64,000 nt of DNA, from NCBI GenBank assembly GCA_948567375.1, contig OX419759.1:28807493-28871492 (forward strand), given 5' to 3'. Position numbers and translations under genes: made by a program. The first letter of the stretch is position 1. Every line of letters starts with the position of its first letter. This document shows, piece by piece, positions 1 to 11,200 of this stretch. The stretch is from Lunularia cruciata (Eukaryota > Streptophyta > Marchantiopsida > Lunulariales > Lunulariaceae). The notes under the pieces were generated by a model, which saw only the letters and a program-made list of their open reading frames with translations, was not told the origin of the DNA and ran no database searches.

Positions 1-3000
1 TGTTATAATGGATGGGGGTGAGGTTGTTGAAAATTCAAATGCAGAAATAACTTTTGACTGGTGACCATCGCCGTCATGGTGAACATCTTCAAGCACTCTT
101 TTCTCAGTCCCGTGTTCGACCCCAATTCCAGATTCTACGCTGGAGGCATCTCCATTTGCGAGGGGTGCTGTGGCAGCTTTCAGCCTTCGGCTGCCCTTGT
201 ACCAAGGATCTAAAATACCACGAAGAGTCTCTTGTCCAAGATTCAGCTGTTTAGTTCACACATCCATCAACACATGAGTTTCAAGACATGGCGAAGTTAC
301 ACAACATTTTAGCAACTTGCTTTAAGACCAAAGGGGAAAGGGTGTCAATGCAAAGACTTATAACCTTGTGCTCTTCAGTGGCACCCGGTACTTGCAAATC
401 CACCGCATACATTTCTGCCCCAAAACATTGTGGTGTATCCATATGTACTGAGATGCTCCCAAGTCTTGTGTCCATTGTGAACCACGCTGGGACGCTAACC
501 TGCACAACCATTAAAGATTGAGCCATTAGTTTCCAGAAGCCGGGTATACACAGGTTTAAACATGACTGAAGCTTGCTTTCGCTGTTGAAGCTATAGTGTG
601 AATAAAACAACACGGATCCAAAGGAAAATTTGTCATATGGTTCATTTTCGGTGGAACAGGATCCTCTGGTTTCCTTCAACGTAGACGCGCATGCAAGAAA
701 ACTCGAATGTAGCAATCAGACGAGCGCACAAAACGTTACAGCAGATAGCGCATTCTTACCTTTTCGAACAGATCTTTCTCTTTATCTTCAAAATTCACCT
801 GGCAGGAGCACCGTATTCTACAGAGTCAGTTTTGACTTTAAAAAGATGACATTAGACATCTATGTCATATTCGTTTCCTTGACATGGCTCAGTCTTTCGA
901 GTCCCAAGCGTCAGCGGACGATAAATCTGATACTGTGCGTGATTCATGAAAATACTTTAAAAGCTCACCTTGCCAAAATCCTTAAGGACACTACCATTGG
1001 TGATTTCCCACAGTTTCACAACCCCTTCAGCGTCCTGCACATGCGTTTTCCAGACGCTATTGGACAAGCAATCGATAGGATGTTGAGAGTAAATCTTGTG
1101 TGACGATACACTAGTAATTAACTGCCCTCTCGTTATACTGAAAGAATTGTTTATTTACATGTGAGATCCAATAGTTATCCCTGAAGTTTTATTTCCGAAT
1201 GACTGCTTAGATGTTTCCATTTCGCATTGTCCTCAATTTAATCTTAAAGCACATTCATCTCATATTCCCCCACATTACAACCAAGCATACCATAAACATG
1301 ATCTTCACCATCAAAGTTAATCACTCAAACTTTAACGTGGGGAGTAAAAACTTGATGAGGTATACCTTCGTCAAGACGTGACGCCGATCGTTTAATATTG
1401 AATGACGCACAATTCCAGCAGTGCCAGGAATAACCGATGCTGGGGATGAGTGCAGAGGAACCTGTAGAACATTTTGCCACTCATTATCAAGCGCCTAACA
1501 AGGCTCACGACGTAGAAAGAGGAATGAATTGATGCAACCGCTTCAAAAAATTACTGATACCTCATCAGCTTTTACACCAGTTTCTAGCTAAGGGACAGCA
1601 TAAATTACCAAATGGTCAATGCTTACTGGAGCGGAGCCATCTAAGCACGCCCTCACACGGGCAAAGGGCAAAGATCCAGCAACGAACGAGCTTGCCCTTT
1701 GAAGCTTTTTTGTTATGATTCGTTCTCGTGCGGGCCATTTGTTAAGGGAAGAATCTGTGGTGGCCACCCACAACCATTCATCCCCTTGCAAGGCTAACTG
1801 TAAGACGGGTTCTTGCTCCACACACAATAGAGTACTTTCACGAGTTGAAAGATCTGTAAGGTACACCTGAGAACATGTTCAAGAATAAAAAGGTAATCAC
1901 GTCAATGACCATTCAGGTCAAAACGAAATGGGCAGGGGAACCTTGGCGTGACAAACTATGGAGTTTGCGCACAAATGAGTTGGCAAAGCAATGCTGCCTT
2001 CTGGTTTGCAGAAGACAAGTTTTGATATAAAAGCTGAACTAAAAGCGGCCTTGGCCCCTCTGTTTTTCAAGTAATTTTCACCTGTCAATGGGCAGTAGAG
2101 CAGCACAACCTAATACACAACTTGCCAGACCAGCTGAAAAACTTACAGAGAGGTCCCTTCCACCGCTGTAAACGTGGCTGAACGACGGAGTGCTTGCTAG
2201 GGCCCACACAGAATCTGTGTGTACGGCGTAAGAGTGGACGCAGCGCTGTTGACCCAAATCCCAGAGACTGCGACCAATCCCTCATCCTTAAGGGATCGTA
2301 CAAGTGGGGTTTGCCAACATGCAGTCAAGCATTTCAAGAAGACAACCTTTCTACACTAGATCGCAAGATTGTCTCGAATTGATCATCACAACGGAGATTT
2401 CAACAGCAGAGACAACATGGTGTATAACCAAATGTTCAGTGTTACTTGAGGATAGTTTTGCATACCGAATCATTGAGTCTGAGGATCCAGAGAGACAATA
2501 TCTGCATATCAACAGAGAAGAGCGATCAGATGAGATTGAAGGATGTATGATCAAAAGACCGCTGAGGAGCTACCATGGGTATAGGTAGATGAGTGCAGAA
2601 GCTACCATGGGCATCTAGGGTATAGTATCATATACACTTATAATATAGTATCATGAGTATGATGATTGGTAAGGAGATCTGACGTGTTCATCAGAGAACG
2701 AGGAAACACCTGCCAGTGGGATCCAGAAGCAATGCTCGCACGTTGTCAGTGTGCCCCTTTAATTTCATTTGCTTTGTTCCGGTCCTTGGATCCCAAACTC
2801 GTACAGCCTGCCACGATTGAAATAGAAACATGGTGTAAGGTAGAGTATCTTCTTTAGTATCTACTATTCTCATTTTTGCATCCTGGTGTAACATACGAGT
2901 TGCGAAAGTGCTAAGGAAAAAGGAAAATAAAAATCCGGTACGTTTAAGGATCAAATTGCCAGATGACAAAGCCCCGCCTACCTTTTCTGTGCCACCAGAA

Positions 3001-4689
3001 ACAAGAGTTGTGCCAGCATCATTCATTGACAAAGCGTAGATAGACTCCTTGTGGCCCTTGGCAGGAATTGGCGAATACCCTTGAGGAGGAGTGGTATGAG
3101 TAGCGGACACGTCATTTTTGGCAATAGTGGAGCGATCACTGGTTGATACAACACTTGGTGTGAAACTTCCATCGACTGTCCCTTCTTCCGTGCCCTCGTG
3201 GGCAACTTTTGCAATAGGAGTCATGGCTGCTTCCAGATCCCAAATAAATACCTCGCACCCTAGGCCACCAGAAGCGACGATATTGCTCTGCGAAACGATT
3301 GGAGAATGACGAGCAAATAAGCATACGCTCATTACCTGAAAAACTTGCTTGAGGAGCAAGCCTTCCAAAAGGCAAAAAGCCAGGTAAAGGCCAATTTGAT
3401 CACTACGGATCTGACTCTCGTACAAGCCCCAAGTTCTCTTCACAAACGTAACCATTTATTTGGAGCAAGAAATTGAGCGGGCAATAACCCGATGATATGC
3501 TCACATAGAATCTCATGAAAGCCTTCCCGGACCGAAATCCTAGCGGTTGACGACCATGCTATGAGTAACAATGTTGATATCAGATAAGGATGACATGCCT
3601 TTCCCATAAGTGACTAGTTTCTCTATTATGAGTTTGGAAAGAATTACGTATCAAAGGTGCACATGAGTACACTCACGTGTCGCGCAGAAGCAAGAGCCGT
3701 TACATAGTCCGAATGGTGCCTGAATGTCCGAGTACACTCTCGACTTGAGAAGGCGCGCCATGTCTGCACGGGAACCATACCATGTAACAACATTCTTCAT
3801 AAAGATTAAGCTAGCGTTTAGTGAATGCACAAATTAATACGACATCGGAGTAGCTGGTACCTTGAGTGTTGTATCCGACGAGCATGATACCAAAGTGTCG
3901 TTCCCCGTCAGAACTACGTCATTCACCTGCTCAAACAAAATTATAGCTTCTGAGACTCTAGTATTGCAATGTCCCACTTTCAATAAAGTAGTTAACTTGT
4001 TCATTATTTTTTCAGTCCGGGCGTCTGAATTACGAAACATTCGGTAGCATGGCTCATTCAGCGCAAAATTTCGGCTACAACATGACAGTAGGTTCAGGAG
4101 GAGGTTAAAAACATATGCAAGCTCTGTCGAATCAACGTCTCCAACCGAGACCACTTTTCTTTGGTTTCAAAACCCTAATCCCAATACATTTCTTACCCAG
4201 TCTACGTGCGACTCGAACGTAGCCCGGCATACAGCAGCATCCTCACCCAAGTCCCATCTCTTCAAAGTTCCATCCCTACTACCTGTCACGAGAAAATCCT
4301 TTCCATCACCCTCCTCAGGGCTTCCGACCTTCACGCAGTTAATGCCTGAGCAATGCTGTTTCATGTACATGAGCAACATTAGATCATTGGTGCGCACCAA
4401 CACAGGTCCGAAGTACGGAATGCATGAGCAATTTCGAAGGGGCGACCGACCACATAGATGAGAGGTCAATTATGCAAATTACCAGATACATCAATGTCTC
4501 ACCTAAACGGACCAAGGAGGATAAGACTTGACTTCTGCCCCAGAGCAGATAACCAGCAACCAGAGGCTTAGAATTTCTTAGTTGTCTAACCTTGTAGTCA
4601 TTGGAATCACGCAACACGTAGGTGAAGCGTTTCTCCTTGCGTGGGCGGGTGGTATTTGCAGTGTTTCCAGTACTGCCCACGCGATGCAT
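1..4689 (-). CDS. LRS1: LRS1/WDR48(UAF1)-like WD40 repeat protein, 3' end cut by window edge
   Basis: Seen: 14 exons joined by GT-AG introns give 598 residues in one frame. Exons (minus): 4689-4591, 4355-4197, 3926-3861, 3763-3677, 3287-2982, 2807-2710, 2501-2466, 2267-2147, 1866-1627, 1461-1366, 1034-969, 798-760, 499-365, 246 to <1. The start is the first ATG of the opening MHRVGS, which I recall as typical of plant LRS1. WD40 blades run from about residue 34 to 450, with WD/WE ends at residues 67-68 (KRWDL), 153-154 (FIWDL), 244-245 (VRVWDP), 286-287 (LWDLG) and 445-446 (KLWEI). After about residue 459 the WDR48-type C-terminal region begins ([16 protein letters not shown], then [12 protein letters not shown]); the visible end is SPPSIIT. 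Known: WDR48/UAF1 is the scaffold that activates USP1-type deubiquitinases acting on PCNA and FANCD2; Arabidopsis LRS1 is its homologue. Family length is about 680-750, so roughly 100-150 residues are missing at the left edge. Identity is strong; the exon borders are hand-drawn. Confidence 0.92.
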
Positions 4690-5610
4690 ATCCGACTGCT
4701 GCCAACACTAAATCATTACCGTGCTCTGTGGATCATCACAGATTGCTCCCTCAGAATGCACGAACGAGACCTTGGGGCCCTTTTTGACTTGATTAGCATC
4801 TCGCGATCATTCCAAACCGTCGCGGTTCAAATTTCGACTTCACAGAAAACCGTCAATTCACCCTCAGCATTGGAAAACCGACTTACGTTTCAATCGGCGG
4901 GGGTTTGGAACAGATGCAAAGGCTGAAGATAATCGTAGCACCACCCATACAGATAAAAGAGCCCTGGAGACAAAAATGATGGTGTGCGATATTTACCAAG
5001 CTACCTAGTGCTGAAAAGAAGGAAGACCTATAGAGAGTGGGGGTTGTGCGGCACGGGGCGTGATAACTCCAGAGGCTTCTACGTGAACACCGGATGGAAA
5101 ACGCAAACTTCCGCTGGCTAACCCAGCTAGAAAGCGATGAAAGAACCAAAGATCTTACTCGAGATGGAAACTCGGACCTATCCTTAGATACAGTGTGTTA
5201 ACCTAAATGACCGCTTGGAAAGAGTGGAAGAGGGACCGAAGAAGCCACAAACGCCTCAGAACGCATGAGAGAAACAAAATTCCCACACCAAACCACAGGT
5301 CGACGTGCGAAAAGCACGATGATTCGACAGCCAAGGTGTCCCCCAATTGAAACAAGAGCGTCCCAGAGGCTCACATATGCAACGGGACCAAAGTGAAAGG
5401 AAGTCACAAGCGGACAAATATGAGAAATTGCGTCACAGGTGTGCGCACAACTAGTAGGCAGGCAAACGAGCTAGCAGAGCAGCACAAGGCCAAGCAGTAC
5501 AGGGCAGTGCGGGAGAGGGCAAGCAAGCAGGCCAGCGAGAGATGAGCAAAACAGTGCTATTTTCCACTGTATGTAGTCAAACAAGAATCAACAGATCCAT
5601 GCTATGGATG
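4690..5610. other. 5' UTR/promoter side of the LRS1-like gene, no CDS
   Basis: This stretch lies upstream of the LRS1-like ATG on the minus strand and upstream of the possible plus-strand unit at 5,611. No frame with recognisable protein is present. The first few hundred bases next to 4,689 are likely LRS1 leader and promoter (inference). 5,450-5,540 is rich in short AGCA/GGCA purine runs. Confidence 0.4.
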
Positions 5611-5618
5611 TATAAAAC
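5611..5618 (+). promoter_or_regulatory. TATA-like box for a plus-strand transcript
   Basis: TATAAAAC lies just before a GGCT microsatellite and about 130 bp before a long pyrimidine-rich stretch. The expected start site would be near 5,640. The arrangement suits a plant core promoter, but only sequence context supports it. Confidence 0.35.
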
Positions 5619-5620
5619 AA

Positions 5621-5640
5621 GGCTGGCTGGCTGGCTGGCT
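5621..5640 (+). repeat. (GGCT)5 microsatellite
   Basis: Five perfect GGCT units directly downstream of the TATA-like box, so probably at or before the start of any plus-strand transcript. Confidence 0.9.
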
Positions 5641-5739
5641 GTCCTGTTGGATGAACTAGCAGCGAAGATCCGTCCCTAGACAGGCTGAAGCCTGTGATAT
5701 GCACTCCAAGAGCCACCGGGCCCCCAGAGAAAAAAAAAA

Positions 5740-6140
5740 TTTGCTGCCCTCCCTCCACCTAAACTACACTTCCTTTCTGCTTTCTCGCACACACTCGTTC
5801 TCTTCTTCTTCTAGCTCGTTCTCTTCCTTCACTCCTCTTCTGCAGCAGCATCAAGGCTACATCAACAATTCCCACCTCCTACTCCTTTCCAATTATTACT
5901 GGCTCATCTTCCTCGCGAGCTCGGTACAAAAGACGACGCTGATTGAACTCGTCCAGACCGCAACCACAGTCACCAGCATTGGCTGCACTCAATCACTCAA
6001 GATCTCTCCCTCCTCCTCCTCTTCCTGCTCATCCAATTTCTTTTCATCCTACCATAAGGCAATCCCATGAAATTTTCTCGCCCCTTCTCTCAATCAATTC
6101 TCTTCTCTGTTCCTTAGGGCTCTTCTGCTCACTCTCTCAC
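5740..6140 (+). other. Pyrimidine-rich leader-like stretch
   Basis: Long CT-rich runs (repeated TTCTCTTC and CTCCTC) on the plus strand, typical of plant 5' UTRs. The open frame through it (from 5,699) is mostly serine and leucine from low-complexity DNA and does not look like a protein. It supports transcription to the right from about 5,640. Confidence 0.35.
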
Positions 6141-6144
6141 AAAC

Positions 6145-6528
6145 ATGAATACATTACTGCTGCCTGCTATTCTATCTAACTCTCGCCGCCCTCCCGCTGA
6201 CGCTACTCCGGCACTCTGCCGTGACTTGGGTCCGGTAAACCCAACGCGTGGCGCTCACGGCTACGGCACGCCCCAATTGCCGTTCACCATTCTCACCTAC
6301 GGAAATCCACCTCATTTATCCATCGGCGCGCTCACGCCGGGAGTATACGCTAACTACGTCCGGAAACGTAGGTGCCAGATTCCCGACAGATTCGTCTCCA
6401 CTCTTGCTGTCATTCGTCAGAACTCGTGCCCAAAGAATATTCTAATCAATAGTCTCCTGTACCTGCTGGATAATCTAATCACTCGCTTTGAAGAAGTTCA
6501 ACGAAGAAGCATAGGAAGGATCAACTAA
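6145..6528 (+). CDS. Hypothetical 127-residue ORF after a CT-rich leader
   Basis: An ATG-started frame of 127 codons directly downstream of the pyrimidine-rich leader. I do not recognise the protein. It has a short hydrophobic start (MNTLLLPAIL), a proline-rich middle and a basic end. An upstream ATG at 5,699 would be met first by scanning ribosomes, so the transcript could equally be non-coding. No intron or domain supports it. Confidence 0.2.
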   Translation: MNTLLLPAILSNSRRPPADATPALCRDLGPVNPTRGAHGYGTPQLPFTILTYGNPPHLSIGALTPGVYANYVRKRRCQIPDRFVSTLAVIRQNSCPKNILINSLLYLLDNLITRFEEVQRRSIGRIN

Positions 6529-8254
6529 TCCCATCCCATACGGATCGGATACCCATGCTCTTGAATAGGCCACTCACCTCTGCTGAGCAAACCCATCCTC
6601 ATTCTGTTTTGGACTCGAACTGCCAGTGCTACTTATGTTTGTATGTCATTTCAAACCTCCTCTGTTCACTTTTTTCGGGCTGTAACTCCTCCTAGTCCCA
6701 CTCGTCCGCTTGGATATCTCTCCAAAGTAGTTCTGTTTCTAAGTAACAAATCCTGTACATTTATTTACCTGGAGTAGATTCGCCTGTAAATTTGTATGTC
6801 CTTAAGTCAAGCTCTTTTCTATAATATCTGGGGCATAACGGTCCTTATCTAATGCTAGCTACTCCTAGTTAGATTGGATGTTTTGCATATCTTGACATTG
6901 TTTACCTACTGTACACATTGGGGGCCGTGGTTGTTGATCGACCATTAATTTGTATGAAATGTGCTCCATTGATGAACATTCCCCATCCTGCTTGATGAAT
7001 CAAGTTGTACAAGGAGGACGATTCTCACAAAGCGAAGATAATAAAGTTCACATTGGATCAAAGAATTATAAGAAGCACACTCGCTCGATAGTTCAAACAT
7101 ATCCACCGCAAAGATCTCTCGATCAAAAGTCCGTGCATGGCTTGTATTTGTAACCGAAGTCATGATTTATCTCTTCACATGGGTGTTCGTGAGGGGCCAT
7201 CTTGGCCCTTTGTGCACATGAAAGTCTGTTTGTGTTCCTATAGACCGTCAACTTGATCCTTAGTCGGTGCCAAAACTCTCAGTTTCCGTCCAATCTAAGG
7301 CAGATTATCATCGTGTTTATCTGTTCCCAAATTCTAGTTACCAAATTACTAGAAGAATTTCAAGCTCGAAATGCTCCTTGGCCTCCTCCTGATTTGACTA
7401 ATTGCGCGTCTGACTTTGTCCGCACTCGCTTTGCTCTGTTGCGGGTCCTACATAACGATGGGTACGATGCCAGACCTCAGCTGATGTACTAGGAGGGTTC
7501 AAGGCACGGCCACAAATGCTGATATTTGGGTTGCTGCGATTGAGATTTGGCGGGTATTCCACTTCAAGATTCATGCGAAGGATTTGATGTGGCAGATAAA
7601 AAGCGAACTACTCCGATCAGCAGATCTTCTCCGATATTCCCTGGGATCTAGATAAATCCACTCTTCTTTGAAAGCGAAACCGAACAGTAGCTCATTACGT
7701 ATCGCTTTTCGAGCAGGAACTTTTCTGAGCATTAAAGTGGTACACTTTCGGTCTTCTATCTCTAAAGGGCCCAATTGTCAACTTCTAGGCAGTAAGCGCG
7801 TATCAAAATGGGGAAGGTAGGGACGTTTCATTATAATGAAACTAAAATATAAGGATATAACGGAAAGTGAAGACGCTCATGACGCTAGCTTCCAACACTA
7901 CTTATTCAAACGCAGATCTGCATGAGATGCTGACATATGTTCTGGTTATCAAGTTTTCCTGCTTTGCCTCTGAGTGTTCTAATAGTCGGTTCCTCGCATG
8001 CGACCACCAGATTCATCTTACAGCATATGTTCTTTTAGCGTAAGAGCGAACTCCAAACTTGACGCACTGAAGAACTTTAAATCTATGTGACTCATCAGTA
8101 AGATGAAATTCAGAGAGAGACAGGTGGCAGTTACGAGTAAGCCAGTGGACTAGTTGAGACAACACGGAGTTCCAAGGAAGCAATCCACACAAAAACAACT
8201 GCAGCAAGTGAGCTCCACTTGAAGCAGACATTGTATGACTACAAATCTTAAAAA
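6529..8254. other. Intergenic region between the two left genes
   Basis: No recognised gene. A 79-codon plus-strand frame at 7,253-7,492 has a protein-like composition (it includes NAPWPPPDLTNC) but matches nothing I can name and is not flanked by convincing splice sites. The part next to 8,255 should hold the SUV2-like 3' UTR. Confidence 0.4.
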
Positions 8255-11200
8255 TTACAAGTGAGGCTCTGTTACTTCTGCCATGGCCATCAGAACTCTT
8301 CGTCTCAAACTTTTTGAGAGCTCTGCGATTTCGGAGCTCGGGGTACCTGCGCGCTTTCTGCCAACTCCAGATGGTTGAGAAAGTGATCTTCGGCATATTA
8401 GATCATTAGTCACACTGACGGTCAACCTTGCAATTTTGCTACTGCTGGTTAGATAACTTAGAACTACTTCTGACTGAAGGGAGTGAGAAGCGAGACAACT
8501 CAATAATGTAGCAACTTCTCGAATGAGACAAGCCCTGCAACACAACAGAGCCCCAATTAACAGTAAGCATATGGAAGAAAACCCGAGAAGCCAACGAACG
8601 TAGGAATAACTCAAACGTTTATTCCTTGGAATATGAACATGTTACCTCTCTTCGGCTAGGCCTGCATCACTTTCTCCCTCCTCGTCGTGAACGTTCAACT
8701 CTGAGCTTAGAAGAATCACCAGCTTCTCCGGGATGTTGATTATTGTCTGATCGTCATGAGTGTCAGAGGATTCTGCCTTGAAATCGTCAATACCTGAAAT
8801 CCTGCCGCCCGCATCGCGACCTTTAACAACAGATATTTCTCCAGCAATGTGCTGCCCACTTGCACTCTCGCCAATTGCGATTCCGTCAGCCTTCAGATCC
8901 TCTTTGCTTGTCTTCATAGTCTCGTCCGCACCGTACTTCCAAGGTGTTACAGGTTGCATCAGAAATGCAACACCAGAATCTCCACAAGAAGTGATGAAAG
9001 TGATCAATCTCATCACACTTCGGCGAAGCGCATAACCCTGGATCAGAGTCAACATCAATAATATTTAGAGACATGAGATCTTTTGCTTTATATAATCTTA
9101 TATAATCTTGTTGAGACAGAAACATGGGGCTCGTGACATGTTTAGTAGCACACCTTAGCACTAGAGCCCGTAAACTTCAAACATTCTGACAAACCAGCGA
9201 GCAGCTTGATCTTCAGAAGCCCCGCTTGAGGAGGGCAAACAGACTCTCTTGGCATAGCAGACGCCTCGCCTCCGCAATCGACAGTATGCCCAGGCTGGTG
9301 GCCGTCAGTAAAGTTAGTGACATTTCCTCCATCTTTGCGCTCGTTCGGCACTGAAAATTGATCTTCACTCCTAGTACAAAATGTCTTGAACAGTGCGGGG
9401 CCTGAAAATAGGAACGCCATTCAGAACTTTGTGCGCGACCTCAGGTTGTGAGCCAGGCAGGTCATCTGAAATCTATAGTCTTGCAGGAACATTACAACTC
9501 TTGAGTTTCTGGTGTTTTGGTTTTCAAAATATTCAAATCATGACACTCATCAGAATCAAGCCTTTTACAATCACTAAATAAGTTCTTTACATCCTGCTAT
9601 TGAAGATCTAGTCAAGGAACATGATAGTGACCGTGAGGGTGCTTCTACTTGCACTTTTGGCCATTTATTAAAACCATCAAAACCAACCTTACAATCTAAT
9701 AACAAGAACCAACATAAAACCAATCAACCTAGACGGAAAATTCACAACAAGGTAGGCAGATGCGGACCTACAATGTAAAAGATGGTGTACAATTCTTGCG
9801 GACTGCAGTTGAATCTCAATCCCGGCAGATTCCTTCAGGAGCGCATATAAACCCTGGTGATATAGAAGAGCTCCAAACCTGCATGGGGCAAATTAAATTA
9901 TGATCGTCTTACTATGTCATATGTCCAAGTTCGACTCAAACTTGAGCTTGAGCTCTAAGTTTCAGAGGTTATGCATATACTTCAAATCAGTACCAACCGC
10001 AGGCTACATATCTGTGACTACTTGCTCGGAACTGACCGCTACCTTGGAACTAGATGAATTTGACAAGAAAATAAGAGCGACAAAGTTGTAAGGGACCAGA
10101 AGAGTTACATTTTTCGTTCTATAAAGGGCTCACTATGGACCAAGAGCACCCCAATAATGCTCACTGCCTCCATCCTCACGATGGAACTCGTGGATGTCAA
10201 AGCAAGATGAAGCATCCACTTTAAGAAAGGGTCAAGATCATCAAAGGTAAAAATTGTTTTATCAGTTCCTCCAAGTTCCGACTCATTCTGCTGTAGTCCT
10301 ACTGATTGGTCTCGGTAACTAATCCCCGACTTCTCAGCCCCAACATCCTCCTCACTTTTACTTGATGGATGTCTACCAAGCGGGCCTTCACCTAGACTTC
10401 TGGCTTCTATATCTCCTACTTCGACGTGTTGCAACTCTTGTCCTTGCTCTTGGTCTAAAGACCTTGGCTTGTTCGCGCTGACTTGCCTTTTGAACTTGTC
10501 CACGGCATCACCTCTGCTGGTAATACCTCGAGCTGGACCCATTTCTTGTTTACTTCGTATATGAAGTCTAGGTGATGAAAATACTGGCACCTGGCTAGAT
10601 TGACCATCCGCAAGAGTCTTTGTAACAATTCTGAATCCACTCTGTGCTTCCGCATTATTTTTCTTTCTTTCCACGTACGGTAAGTTTATTGATGGACCGT
10701 GAGGATCATAACTTTTTCGCATCCCCCTGCGTTTGATGATCAAATTGTTGAAGTCAACCATACGCCAAGAAGAGAACTGAACTTGACTGATTCAATGCAG
10801 GAATAGACTCACAGTTTCCACTACCTGGAGCAATGCAAACTTAGTTTCTGATATTTCTGATATTTGTCCTTCATAAATTAAAAGAAACTTCAACTTTGAG
10901 ACCAAAAATCAGCCTTATTCTGTCTAGTCATTTCATAAAAATTTACACTAGATAATAAACTCTTGATAAACTCCACAAGAAGAACTCATGCTCTAAAACC
11001 TCCTCGAGAGACTACTTTGCACAAAGGTAAGTCCTAGTTTGCACCTCCAGGTCGAACCTGCGGAGGATCCTCTAAGCTCATGTTGTGTGCTGGAAAATAC
11101 CTTCCAACTAATCTATGCCTGCAGGTCGTATCATGTTGGAGAATGCAGTGGAGCACTTTAAGTGCGCTCCCTATAGATTTAGCCTGCAGCACAGCCACTA

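Noticed and set aside
5699-6070. A 123-codon ORF in the CT-rich stretch
   Set aside because: Composition is serine/leucine low complexity from pyrimidine runs; more likely a leader than a protein.
7253-7492. A 79-codon ORF with protein-like composition
   Set aside because: I could not match it to a family, and neither end has convincing splice or start/stop context.
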